Source: an uncultured Bacteroides sp. (lineage in GTDB: Bacteria; Bacteroidota; Bacteroidia; Bacteroidales; Bacteroidaceae). Taken from it: a stretch of DNA of 64,000 nucleotides. How positions within the stretch are numbered: position 1 is the stretch's first letter; each line of letters opens with the position of its first letter. Made by a program: the position numbers and the translations under genes. Of this stretch, positions 9,458 to 17,155 are shown piece by piece. The stretch covers positions 186,001-250,000 of the forward strand of contig URYL01000002.1 of assembly GCA_900552075.1 (NCBI GenBank), given 5' to 3'. Under the pieces are notes generated by a model, which saw only the letters and a program-made list of their open reading frames with translations, did no database searches and was not told the origin of the DNA.

Positions 9458-10348
9458 TTAAAGAATCAATCCAAGTGTAAGTAATAATCCAAAAATGAAC
9501 ATGTTGCGTGAAGTCTCTCCTAAAATGCCGTTCAAGGCTTTTCCACGATAGATACGGGCCATGTGAAAGGTGGTCAGGATGTGCGGGATGAGGTACAGCT
9601 GCGGGAGCAGCACGGCGTAAATCTTCCCTAAGCTCAGGAAATAGAAGCAGCACCAGCAGGCTGCCAGTCCTAACAGAAAGTAAAGCACCAGTCCGGCTTT
9701 CGCACCGATTCGTACCACGATGGTTTTCTTGCCACTGAGGGTATCCTGTTCCCGGTCGCGGAAATTGTTGATCATCAGCAGGGTGTCGATGACCAGTCCG
9801 CAAGCCAGTGAGGTGAGTGTGACCGATGTATTCCAGTCGTGTGCCATGACATAATAGGTACACCCCACGGGCACGAAGCCGAAGAAAACGAGCACCATCA
9901 GGTCGCCCCATCCGTGGTAAGCCAGCGGATACGGTCCGGCGGTATAGAGGAAGGCAAAAATCATGCAGGCGAGTCCCACCGGAATCATTTCCAGTCCTCC
10001 GTAGAACAACAAGCAGAGCCCGACAAGTCCGGCCAGTACGGTGGTGCAGGCAATGCCGGCCTTCATGGCCTTCGGGCTGATCCACCCTTGGGCGCAGGCA
10101 CGTTCCGGACCCAGCCGGTCTTCGCGGTCGCTGCCTTTCAGAAAATCGAACAAATCGTTGATGAAGTTGGCATCAATCTGCATCAGGAAGGCAAACAGAA
10201 AGCACAATACGGCAGGTACGGTTTGAAAGTGCCCGTAGATAAAAGCCAGGGCACAGCCCAGCATGACAGGGATGGCTGCTCCGGTCAAGGTCTTCGGACG
10301 GGCAGCCAGCAGCCACGCTTTTATGGAATTGGTTTTGACGTATGTCAT
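9458..10348 (-). CDS. menA: 1,4-dihydroxy-2-naphthoate polyprenyltransferase
   Basis: A 296-residue integral membrane UbiA-family prenyltransferase with about eight hydrophobic segments. The first Asp-rich motif is NDLFDFLKGSDREDR and the second is NNFRDREQDT; both bind the Mg2+-polyprenyl diphosphate substrate. It attaches the isoprenoid tail to 1,4-dihydroxy-2-naphthoate, a late membrane step in menaquinone synthesis. The start at 10348 (MTYVKTNSIKAW) fits the family better than the upstream in-frame Met. It is followed directly by the small acetyltransferase gene. Menaquinone is the usual quinone of this group, used with fumarate respiration. Confidence 0.93.
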   Translation of the reverse strand: MTYVKTNSIKAWLLAARPKTLTGAAIPVMLGCALAFIYGHFQTVPAVLCFLFAFLMQIDANFINDLFDFLKGSDREDRLGPERACAQGWISPKAMKAGIACTTVLAGLVGLCLLFYGGLEMIPVGLACMIFAFLYTAGPYPLAYHGWGDLMVLVFFGFVPVGCTYYVMAHDWNTSVTLTSLACGLVIDTLLMINNFRDREQDTLSGKKTIVVRIGAKAGLVLYFLLGLAACWCCFYFLSLGKIYAVLLPQLYLIPHILTTFHMARIYRGKALNGILGETSRNMFIFGLLLTLGLIL

Positions 10349-10377
10349 GAAATTGGGATTTTTAGTTTTTCGTCCGG

Positions 10378-10385
10378 CAAAGTTA
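10378..10385 (-). promoter_or_regulatory. Bacteroides -7 box upstream of menA
   Basis: TAACTTTG on the minus strand, 30 bases before the menA start, fits TAnnTTTG. No clear -33 TTTG is seen. Confidence 0.4.
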
Positions 10386-10436
10386 GGCATTTTTTTACGA
10401 CCTTTGTCACGACTGGATAGTTATATGTAGCTCAAA

Positions 10437-11276
10437 ATGATGAAACGACTGAACTTGCTGGCAGGTGGCTTGCTGCTGATGAGCCTTCTGCTTTCTTCTT
10501 GTGCCACGGCCTCCTTTTCCAAATACAAAGGAGTAGGGCGTGTCAAACAGTATGATTTTTATAGTGCCCAGTTGCCCGATTCCTTCGACGGTTTCCGGGT
10601 AGCTTTTGCTTCCGACTTTCATTACGAAAGCCGTTTTACCGCTCGTCGGCTGCCGGGTATGTGTCGGGCCCTTCGTTCGCTGGATGCGGATGTATTGCTC
10701 TTGGGCGGAGATTACCGGGGACGGAATGGAGGTGATGTGGCCCAGCTTTTCCAGGCCTTGAAGACCGTGGAGACACCCTGTGGCACGTATGCCGTGATGG
10801 GTAACCACGAGCGGGGGGAAGCTGATTCGCTGGCACGACAGGCCATGCGGGAAACAGGCGTGCGTTTGTTGGAGCACAAAGTGGATACCCTGTGGCGGGG
10901 AAAGGAATATATCTTGCTGTGCGGCATCCGCAATCCGTTCGATTTGAAGCAGAACGGGGTGTCGCCTACCTTGGCCTTGCGGGAAGAAGATTTTGTGTTG
11001 ATGCTGGTGCACACCCCCGATTACGTGGAAGATGTGGATGTGTCGCACACCGACCTGGCCTTGGCGGGACATACGCACGGCGGGCAGGTCAGCCTGTTCC
11101 ATCGGTGGACACCGGCACATTTCTCCAAATACGGCAACCGCTTCCTGACGGGATTGAAGCACAACAGTGCGGGCATTCCGGTGATTATTACCAACGGATT
11201 AGGTACGTCGCGTAAGGATGTGCGTCTTTTTACTCCGAGCGAGGTAGTGCTGGTGGTGTTGCACAAGAAGAAATGA
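10437..11276 (+). CDS. Calcineurin-like metallophosphoesterase lipoprotein
   Basis: A 279-residue protein with a lipoprotein signal (LLLSSC). The two-metal phosphoesterase motifs are present in order: FASDFHYES (D-x-H), LLLGGDYRGRNGGD (G-D), VMGNHERG (G-N-H-E) and LAGHTHGGQ (G-H-x-H). The closest known group is the YkuE/YaeI type, whose members act on phospholipid or UDP-sugar lipid substrates, but the substrate here cannot be assigned. The lipid anchor places it in the periplasm at a membrane. Its stop codon is directly adjacent to the stop codon of the converging nadD gene, leaving no intergenic space. Confidence 0.85.
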   Translation: MMKRLNLLAGGLLLMSLLLSSCATASFSKYKGVGRVKQYDFYSAQLPDSFDGFRVAFASDFHYESRFTARRLPGMCRALRSLDADVLLLGGDYRGRNGGDVAQLFQALKTVETPCGTYAVMGNHERGEADSLARQAMRETGVRLLEHKVDTLWRGKEYILLCGIRNPFDLKQNGVSPTLALREEDFVLMLVHTPDYVEDVDVSHTDLALAGHTHGGQVSLFHRWTPAHFSKYGNRFLTGLKHNSAGIPVIITNGLGTSRKDVRLFTPSEVVLVVLHKKK

Positions 11277-11870
11277 TTAGCGGTAGAGTCCTTTTTCCTG
11301 AATGATTCTGAACACTTCCGGATGCAGGAAATAGCGCAGGTCTTTACCTTCGCGGATACCTTGGCGGATGAAAGTGGAACTGATTTCGATGAGAGGAGTC
11401 TGTACGACCCGGACATGAGGGGGTAGAGGAGTGCCCTCCTCTAAGGGATAGCCCCGACGCGGGTAGACCAGAATATGGTGACGGCGGATGATTTCCTCGG
11501 GCGACCGCCAGCGGTCGAAAGCCTGCCAGTTGTCGGCTCCGATAATCAGGTGAAATTCCCGGTCGGGATAGCTCTCGGCCAGTTTGTCGAGGGTATGGAT
11601 GGTGTAGGAAGGACGTGGAAGCTGGAATTCAAAATCGGAAGCCCGGAAGCGGGGGTATCCGGCTACGGCAGCCTCTACCATTTCCAGTCGGAGATGGTCG
11701 TCGAGCAGCGCCTCGTTCTGCTTGAACGGATTTTGAGGGGTGACCAGAAACCAGACTTCCTCCAGTCCTCCGTATTCACACAGGTAATTGGCCAGTGCCA
11801 GGTGTCCTATGTGAATCGGGTTGAAGGAGCCTCCGAAAAGTCCGGTCTTTATCTGAGACTTTTCTTCCAT
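11277..11870 (-). CDS. nadD: Nicotinate-nucleotide adenylyltransferase
   Basis: A 197-residue nucleotidyltransferase. The ATP-binding motif GGSFNPIHIGH lies at residues 13-23 and the second family motif ISSTFIR lies near the C-terminus. NadD transfers AMP from ATP to nicotinate mononucleotide to form deamido-NAD, an essential step of NAD synthesis. The start at 11870 (MEEKSQIKTG) is preferred over the upstream in-frame start because it leaves the usual short N-terminus; it overlaps the 3' end of the small membrane protein gene by 22 bases. It is the last gene of the yicC-gmk-orf-nadD operon. Confidence 0.93.
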   Translation of the reverse strand: MEEKSQIKTGLFGGSFNPIHIGHLALANYLCEYGGLEEVWFLVTPQNPFKQNEALLDDHLRLEMVEAAVAGYPRFRASDFEFQLPRPSYTIHTLDKLAESYPDREFHLIIGADNWQAFDRWRSPEEIIRRHHILVYPRRGYPLEEGTPLPPHVRVVQTPLIEISSTFIRQGIREGKDLRYFLHPEVFRIIQEKGLYR

Positions 11871-12034
11871 TGGATGTAGTTGAGAATCTGCCATACGGCC
11901 ACCAGCAACATGGCGACGGCAATAATATATTCTTCTTTGGCTACGGCTACTACGCCTACGGCAATGGCAGCCAGTCCGATGACGATGCAGAGCAGCGTCA
12001 TCCAGCGCAGAACTTTTTTAGGGTTTTTCGGCAT
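11849..12034 (-). CDS. Small two-helix membrane protein, unknown function
   Basis: A 61-residue protein with a basic N-terminus (MPKNPKKVLRW), two hydrophobic helices (about residues 11-31 and 35-50) and a basic C-terminus (WKKSLR). I do not recognise a named family. It lies 12 bases after gmk and overlaps nadD by 22 bases, so it is translated within this operon. The tight packing suggests a real gene rather than a chance frame. The charge pattern suggests both termini face the cytoplasm. Confidence 0.7.
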   Translation of the reverse strand: MPKNPKKVLRWMTLLCIVIGLAAIAVGVVAVAKEEYIIAVAMLLVAVWQILNYIQWKKSLR

Positions 12035-12046
12035 AGTCGGACGGAT

Positions 12047-12613
12047 TTAGTGTTGGAGAAAATTGCGGATGGTCTGCAAGGCTTCCGCTTTGGCCTTTTC
12101 CAGGTCGTCGTTGACAATCACCACGTCGAACTTATCGGCATAGCCCAGTTCGAAGGAGGCTTTTGCCAGACGGCTTTCGATGACTTCGGGTGCATCGGTT
12201 CCCCGACCCGTCAGTCGCTTGCGGAGTTCCTCGATAGAAGGCGGCTGGATGAAGACCGACAGTGCCCGGTCGCCATAGAATTTCTTGATGTTGCATCCGC
12301 CCACCACGTCGACGTCGAAAATCACATTCTGTCCGGCGGCGAGCTGTTTTTCCACCTGTGCCTTCAGGGTGCCGTAGAAACGGTCCTTGTACACTTCCTC
12401 GTATTCCAGAAACTCGTTATTGGCAATGCGCTGCTTGAATTCTTCCGGAGTGAGGAAGAAATATTCCACGCCGTTCTGCTCTGTGCCGCGCGGGGCACGG
12501 CTGGTGGCCGAGATGGAAAATGCCAGGTTCAGGTTCTGTGTCAGCAAGTAATTGATGATGGTGGACTTGCCGGAGCCGGAGGGGGCTGAAAAGATGATAA
12601 GTTTTCCTGCCAT
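12047..12613 (-). CDS. gmk: Guanylate kinase
   Basis: A 188-residue P-loop kinase (APSGSGKS at residues 10-17) with the GMP-binding region containing TSRAPRGTEQNGVEYFF and the later DVDVVGG segment. It phosphorylates GMP to GDP with ATP. Length and motif spacing match bacterial guanylate kinases. It starts six bases after the yicC stop codon, reproducing the common yicC-gmk pairing seen in many bacteria. Confidence 0.97.
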   Translation of the reverse strand: MAGKLIIFSAPSGSGKSTIINYLLTQNLNLAFSISATSRAPRGTEQNGVEYFFLTPEEFKQRIANNEFLEYEEVYKDRFYGTLKAQVEKQLAAGQNVIFDVDVVGGCNIKKFYGDRALSVFIQPPSIEELRKRLTGRGTDAPEVIESRLAKASFELGYADKFDVVIVNDDLEKAKAEALQTIRNFLQH

Positions 12614-12619
12614 ATTTTT

Positions 12620-13495
12620 TTACATTACGTTCAACACTTGTTCCTTGATTTGTTCCAGTTCGTCTTTCATCTGCACCACGAGGTTCTGCATCTCGGCATG
12701 GTTCGACTTGCTGCCGGTGGTGTTGATTTCGCGGCCCATTTCCTGTGCGATGAAGCCCAGCTTCTTGCCCTGACCGTGTCCGCCTGCCATGGTTTCGCGG
12801 AAATATTTCAGGTGGTTGGCCAGACGCTGCTTTTCTTCGTTGATGTCCAGTTTCTCGATGTAGTAAATCAGTTCCTGTTCCAGACGGTTCTTGTCGTAGT
12901 CAATGCTCAAGGTCTTTTCCAGTGCGTCGGTGATGCGTTCCCGGATTTTGCTCACACGTTCCTTTTCGTAAGGTTCAATGGATTTGAGCAACCGTTCGAT
13001 GTTGTCCAGCTTTTCCGTGAACTTCTTTTCGAGGGCGGCGCCTTCCTGTTTGCGGAAATCCACCAAGTGCTGCAAGGCCTCTTCAATGGTCTGTTTGGCC
13101 ACGGCCCATTCTTCGTCCGACAGTTCCTGTACGTCTACGCGCGTCAGCACGTCGGGCATGCGCAGCAAGGTGGCAAACCAGTCTTCCGGCAACGGAATAT
13201 GGCAAGTTTCAGAAATAGTCTTTATCTGGTTGTAATAGTTTTCTACGAGAGCGGTATTGATGGGAGTGGCCGATTCGGCGGCGTCTTTTTCCACCCATAT
13301 ACAGAAATCCACTTTTCCGCGTTCCAAGGTCTGGGTAATCAGGTTGCGGATTTCCATTTCTTTTTCACGATACAATGGAGCGATGCGTGTGGACAAGTCC
13401 ATTGCTTTGCTGTTCAACGATTTGATTTCTACGTTGATTTTTTTGTCTCCGAAGGCGGTGGTTGCTTTGCCGTATCCGGTCATTGACTGTATCAT
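12620..13495 (-). CDS. yicC: YicC family endoribonuclease-type protein
   Basis: A 291-residue protein beginning MIQSMTGYGKA, the hallmark N-terminus of the YicC family, and ending with the conserved DUF1732 region (ANHLKYF, GQGKKLGFIAQEMGREINT, DELEQIKEQVLNV). E. coli YicC has been described as an endoribonuclease linked to degradation of a small RNA; whether that holds here is inference. It is first in the operon with gmk, the small membrane protein and nadD. Confidence 0.9.
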   Translation of the reverse strand: MIQSMTGYGKATTAFGDKKINVEIKSLNSKAMDLSTRIAPLYREKEMEIRNLITQTLERGKVDFCIWVEKDAAESATPINTALVENYYNQIKTISETCHIPLPEDWFATLLRMPDVLTRVDVQELSDEEWAVAKQTIEEALQHLVDFRKQEGAALEKKFTEKLDNIERLLKSIEPYEKERVSKIRERITDALEKTLSIDYDKNRLEQELIYYIEKLDINEEKQRLANHLKYFRETMAGGHGQGKKLGFIAQEMGREINTTGSKSNHAEMQNLVVQMKDELEQIKEQVLNVM

Positions 13496-13526
13496 AACTC
13501 CTTTTGTTTTTTAATCATTATGAATG

Positions 13527-13534
13527 CAAAGGTA
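13527..13534 (-). promoter_or_regulatory. Bacteroides -7 box upstream of yicC
   Basis: TACCTTTG on the minus strand, 32 bases before the yicC ATG. It fits TAnnTTTG exactly; the -33 region shows no clear TTTG. Confidence 0.45.
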
Positions 13535-13667
13535 GGAAAAATCTGCATAAAGCGTAAGCGGCTGTGTAAAAAACGTATGAAAATCCCTGTTTTGCATGCA
13601 GATAAAACCCTGTAGCTTCTTTTGTAAAAGTGTTTTTCTGCTTGTGCCTTTTCCTAAAATGGCTTGT

Positions 13668-13765
13668 ATATTCTCTGTCCCACAGTGTGGGATACAAAAA
13701 CCACACTGTGGGATATATATTTCACACTGTGGAATACAAATCCTGCAGTGTGAAACAGAGAATAT
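13668..13765 (+). repeat. 92-bp palindromic repeat element, copy A
   Basis: The core is 13671-13762, bounded by the inverted repeats TTCTCTGT and ACAGAGAA, which extend to 11 bp at 13668-13678 and 13755-13765. Inside are four CACAnTGTG-like palindromes starting at 13681, 13702, 13723 and 13744, exactly 21 bp apart. The first two pair as a 12-bp stem (13679-13690 with 13701-13712), the last two as a 9-bp stem (13721-13729 with 13746-13754). It is about 88% identical to the reverse complement of copy B at 50093-50184 (81 of 92 by hand count). It occupies the middle of the 448-base divergent gap between yicC and tsaB; apart from two -7 boxes I see nothing else there. Confidence 0.85.
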
Positions 13766-13905
13766 TCCTTAGAGTTCGGAAAAAATCTCTTAGGAGGATG
13801 AAATTTTACAGATCGGGAGGATGAAATTTGCAAGACTGGTCTGTCTTTCGGGAGGGGGGCGTCACTTTCTGCGCCTTTTTTCGTGAGAGAGTGAGAAGAA
13901 AAGTG

Positions 13906-13913
13906 TATATTTG
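13906..13913 (+). promoter_or_regulatory. Bacteroides -7 box for the tsaB-rseP operon
   Basis: TATATTTG, 30 bases before the tsaB ATG at 13944, fits TAnnTTTG. No TTTG is seen at the expected -33 position. Confidence 0.5.
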
Positions 13914-13943
13914 CAAACTAATATAATTGTATTGAATTTAATT

Positions 13944-14633
13944 ATGTCGTGCATTTTACATATTGAAACGTCGACGGAAGTCTGCTCTGTGGCAGTGAGC
14001 CAGGACGGAGCTTCCATTTTCTCGAAAGAAGATTTTAACGGCCCCTCACATGCGACGGTGCTGGGTGTGTTTGTGGATGAAGCTTTGTCGTTTGCCGACA
14101 GTCATGCCATTCCGGTGGATGCGGTAGCGGTGAGCTGTGGCCCGGGTTCCTATACGGGACTGCGTATCGGGGTTTCCATGGCGAAGGGAATTTGCTACGG
14201 ACGGAACATTCCGTTGATCGGGCTTCCTACGCTGGAGGTAATGTGTGTGCCGGTATTGCTGGCGCATGACTTGCCGGAAGATGCCTTGCTCTGCCCGATG
14301 ATTGATGCCCGCCGGATGGAAGTGTATGCGGCGGTGTACAACCGTGCGTTGAAGGTGCAGCGTGAAATCAGTGCGGACATTGTGGACGAAAACTCGTATG
14401 CGGAGTTTTTGGAAAAACATCCGGTGTATTTCTTTGGCAACGGAGCGAACAAATGCAAGGAGAAACTGACGCATCCCAATGCCCATTTCCTGGACAACGT
14501 GCATCCGTTGGCCAAATGGATGTTCCCGTTGGCCGAAAAGGCGATGGCCACACAGGATTTCAAGGATGTGGCTTATTTCGAGCCTTTCTATCTGAAGGAG
14601 TTTGTGGCTTCCACCCCGAAAAAACTGTTGTAA
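13944..14633 (+). CDS. tsaB: tRNA threonylcarbamoyladenosine biosynthesis protein TsaB
   Basis: A 229-residue protein with an ASKHA-type fold: ILHIETSTEVCSVAV at the N-terminus (phosphate-1-like loop), the segment SCGPGSYTGLRIG and the PMIDARRMEVYAAVY region. TsaB pairs with the TsaD/TsaE proteins to make the universal t6A37 modification on tRNAs reading ANN codons. The ATG at 13944 puts the ILHIETS motif at the extreme N-terminus as in the family; the more upstream start is rejected. It opens a long operon (tsaB, DUF4290, murA, rimM, M23, dxr, rseP) whose genes are separated by only a few to about 65 bases. Confidence 0.93.
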   Translation: MSCILHIETSTEVCSVAVSQDGASIFSKEDFNGPSHATVLGVFVDEALSFADSHAIPVDAVAVSCGPGSYTGLRIGVSMAKGICYGRNIPLIGLPTLEVMCVPVLLAHDLPEDALLCPMIDARRMEVYAAVYNRALKVQREISADIVDENSYAEFLEKHPVYFFGNGANKCKEKLTHPNAHFLDNVHPLAKWMFPLAEKAMATQDFKDVAYFEPFYLKEFVASTPKKLL

Positions 14634-14699
14634 GAAGGGGTTGCCGGAGCACGTATGTCGGTGGAAGAAGATTTTGAATGATTGAATAATAGATTTTAT

Positions 14700-15299
14700 A
14701 TGGAGTATAATACCCAGCAACGAAAATTACCGCTTCCGGAATATGGAAGAAGCGTGCAGAACATGGTGGATTATGCATTGACCATCGAAGACCGTGAGGA
14801 ACGTCAGCGGTGTGCCAATACGATTGTGAATATTATGGGAGGGATGTTCCCCCAACTGCGTGACGTGGAAGACTTCCGCCATAAGCTGTGGGACCATCTG
14901 GCCATCATGTCCGACTTTAAACTGGATATTGACTATCCGGTGGATATCGTGAAGAAGGAAAGTCTGGAAGTGAAGCCGGACCAGATTCCTTATTCGCCGA
15001 ATGTCATCCGTTACCGTCACTATGGAAGGTTCATTCAGGACCTGATCAAGATTGCGGTGGACTATCCTGAAGGTGAAGAGAAAGACCAGTTGATTAAATA
15101 CATCGCCAACCACATGAAGAAAGACTATATCAACTTCAACAAGGATGGGGTGGAAGACCAGAAGATTCTGGATGATTTGTGTGAGCTGTCCGACGGGCGC
15201 ATCAAATTGTCGGCCGAGGAATACCATCTGGTAGAACAGCGTTCCATTGGACCGCGCCGTCGGCAGATGAACAACAACCAGCAGAAAAAGAAATACTAA
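14700..15299 (+). CDS. DUF4290 domain protein, unknown function
   Basis: A 199-residue, mostly helical, charged protein starting MEYNTQQRKLPLPEYGR. It matches my recollection of the DUF4290 family, found in Bacteroidetes and generally encoded next to murA. No signal peptide or membrane segment is visible, so it is likely cytoplasmic. The C-terminus is basic and glutamine/asparagine rich (RRRQMNNNQQKKKY). The ATG at 14700 is preferred to the in-frame TTG at 14682. It lies 16 bases before murA. The role is unknown; constant linkage to murA and rimM suggests a function in envelope growth or translation, which is inference only. Confidence 0.8.
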   Translation: MEYNTQQRKLPLPEYGRSVQNMVDYALTIEDREERQRCANTIVNIMGGMFPQLRDVEDFRHKLWDHLAIMSDFKLDIDYPVDIVKKESLEVKPDQIPYSPNVIRYRHYGRFIQDLIKIAVDYPEGEEKDQLIKYIANHMKKDYINFNKDGVEDQKILDDLCELSDGRIKLSAEEYHLVEQRSIGPRRRQMNNNQQKKKY

Positions 15300-15315
15300 C
15301 TAAAAACCGGATACT

Positions 15316-16623
15316 ATGGCTTCATTTGTAATCGAAGGAGGGCACAAGCTGCAGGGGGAGATTGTGCCTCAAGGTGCTAAAAACGAGGTGTTGCAGGTGC
15401 TTTGTGCTACTTTGCTGACCGACGAAGAGGTGACCATCTCGAACATTCCGAACATTCTGGATGTCAATAACCTGATTCAGCTGCTGCGCGACATGGGTGT
15501 GAAGGTGGCCAAGACGGGAAGTGACACGTTTTCTTTCCAGGCTGACAGCGTGAATTTGGCTTATCTGGAGAGTGACGAATTCCTGGGACGTTGCTCCAAA
15601 CTGCGGGGTTCTGTCATGCTGGTGGGACCGCTGATTGCCCGTTTCGGCAAGGCCATGATATCCAAGCCGGGAGGCGACAAGATTGGCCGCCGTCGGTTGG
15701 ACACGCATTTCCTGGGTATCCAGAAATTAGGGGCTTCGTTCGATTATGATGCCGTAAAAGGACGGTTCTGCATTACCGCCGACAAGCTGAAAGGTACATA
15801 CATGTTGCTGGATGAGGCTTCCGTGACGGGTACAGCCAATATTATCATGGCGGCGGTACTGGCCGAGGGGGTCACGACGATTTACAATGCGGCCTGTGAG
15901 CCGTATGTGCAGCAGCTGTGCCGGATGCTGAACCGGATGGGAGCCAAGATTTCGGGCATTGCTTCCAACTTGCTGACCATCGAAGGTGTGAAGAGCCTGA
16001 AAGGTTGCACGCATACGGTATTGCCGGATATGATTGAGGTGGGAAGTTTCATCGGCATGGCAGCTATGACGGCCAGTGAAATTACCATCAAGAATGTGTC
16101 GTATGAGAACTTGGGCATTATTCCCGACAGCTTCCGCCGGTTGGGCATTCACCTGGAACAGCGGGGCGACGATATTTATATACCGGCCCAGGAGCACTAC
16201 CAGATTGATTCCTTCCTGGACGGTTCTATCATGACGATTGCCGACGCACCGTGGCCGGGATTGACACCTGACTTGCTGAGTGTGATGCTGGTGGTGGCTA
16301 CGCAGGCCAAGGGTAGTGTGCTGATTCATCAGAAGATGTTTGAAAGCCGTCTGTTCTTTGTGGACAAGCTAATTGACATGGGGGCGCAGATCATCTTGTG
16401 CGACCCACACCGGGCCGTAGTTATCGGACACGACCGCAACTTCTGCCTGCGGGGAGGCAACATGACTTCTCCGGATATCCGTGCCGGCATTGCCTTGCTG
16501 ATAGCCGCACTGGGTGCGAAAGGCATCAGTCACATTCACAACATTGAGCAGATTGACCGGGGATACCAGCATATCGAACAGCGTCTGAGTGCGTTAGGAG
16601 CACGTATCACCCGTATTGAATAA
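15316..16623 (+). CDS. murA: UDP-N-acetylglucosamine 1-carboxyvinyltransferase, Asp-type active site
   Basis: A 435-residue EPSP synthase-fold enzyme with conserved motifs near the N-terminus (GGHKLQGEIVPQGAKNE) and the catalytic loop KPGGDKIGRRRLDTH. MurA adds enolpyruvate to UDP-GlcNAc, the first committed step of peptidoglycan synthesis in the cytoplasm. In E. coli the loop carries Cys115 (PGGCAIG), the residue alkylated by fosfomycin; here the equivalent position is Asp121. Cys-to-Asp MurA enzymes in other bacteria are active and intrinsically insensitive to fosfomycin. The rest of the protein looks intact, so this is a functional variant. It is flanked by DUF4290 and, three bases downstream, rimM. 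Confidence 0.95.
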   Translation: MASFVIEGGHKLQGEIVPQGAKNEVLQVLCATLLTDEEVTISNIPNILDVNNLIQLLRDMGVKVAKTGSDTFSFQADSVNLAYLESDEFLGRCSKLRGSVMLVGPLIARFGKAMISKPGGDKIGRRRLDTHFLGIQKLGASFDYDAVKGRFCITADKLKGTYMLLDEASVTGTANIIMAAVLAEGVTTIYNAACEPYVQQLCRMLNRMGAKISGIASNLLTIEGVKSLKGCTHTVLPDMIEVGSFIGMAAMTASEITIKNVSYENLGIIPDSFRRLGIHLEQRGDDIYIPAQEHYQIDSFLDGSIMTIADAPWPGLTPDLLSVMLVVATQAKGSVLIHQKMFESRLFFVDKLIDMGAQIILCDPHRAVVIGHDRNFCLRGGNMTSPDIRAGIALLIAALGAKGISHIHNIEQIDRGYQHIEQRLSALGARITRIE

Positions 16624-16626
16624 GGT

Positions 16627-17139
16627 ATGATCAGAAAAGAAGAAGTTTTTAAGATTGGAATTATCAACAAGCCGCATGGGGTAAAAGGTGAAGTGTCGTT
16701 TACGTTTACCGACGACATCTTCGACCGTGTGGATTGTGATTATTTGATTTTGTTGCTGGACGGAATTCTGGTTCCGTTTTTTATAGAGGAGTATCGTTTT
16801 CGCTCCGACAACGTGGCCCTGGTGAAATTTGAGGGCGTGGATACAGCGGAAAAGGCCCGTAGCTTTACCAATGTGGAAGTGTATTTTCCGGTAAGGTATA
16901 TGGACGAGCAGGAGGAAATCACGTCGTGGAATTTCTTCGTCCGCTTCAAGGTGCATGATGTGCATCACGGCGATTTGGGCGAAGTGGTGGATGTGGACGA
17001 TACGACGATGAACGTACTGTTTGTCATCGAGAAGGAAGGGGAGGAACTGCTTCTTCCGGCGCATGAGGAATTTATTCTGGATATAGACAGGGCACAGAAA
17101 GTGATGACCGTGGATATTCCCGACGGATTGTTGGACTAA
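16627..17139 (+). CDS. rimM: Ribosome maturation factor RimM
   Basis: A 170-residue protein with the RimM N-terminal beta-barrel motif FKIGIINKPHGVKGEVSF and the C-terminal PRC-barrel (LGEVVDVDDTTMNVLFVI, then LLPAHEEFILDID). RimM binds ribosomal protein S19 in the 30S head and assists 16S rRNA maturation. It starts three bases after the murA stop, so translation is probably coupled. Length and motif order are typical. Confidence 0.95.
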   Translation: MIRKEEVFKIGIINKPHGVKGEVSFTFTDDIFDRVDCDYLILLLDGILVPFFIEEYRFRSDNVALVKFEGVDTAEKARSFTNVEVYFPVRYMDEQEEITSWNFFVRFKVHDVHHGDLGEVVDVDDTTMNVLFVIEKEGEELLLPAHEEFILDIDRAQKVMTVDIPDGLLD

Positions 17140-17155
17140 CTAACACAGTGAGAGT

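Noticed and set aside
8922..9461. A 179-codon plus-strand frame opposite the acetyltransferase
   Set aside because: It is antisense to a gene with clear GNAT motifs and has no recognisable domain. The same holds for the other long antisense frames, for example those opposite the M16/cyclophilin genes (47471-49312) and yicC (12638-13486).
8973..10085. A 370-codon minus-strand frame covering the acetyltransferase and part of menA
   Set aside because: Only the last 160 codons match a protein family; the first part is menA read in the wrong frame, and menA itself has a clear product.
13681..13752. Palindromes of the repeat element as Rex operators
   Set aside because: The Rex consensus is close to TTGTGAA-n4-TTCACAA. 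The units here are CACAnTGTG with a single central base, so the spacing is wrong.
13518..13824. Small frames on both strands across repeat copy A
   Set aside because: They reflect the 21-bp repeat, which keeps frames open; no start context or family similarity supports a protein.
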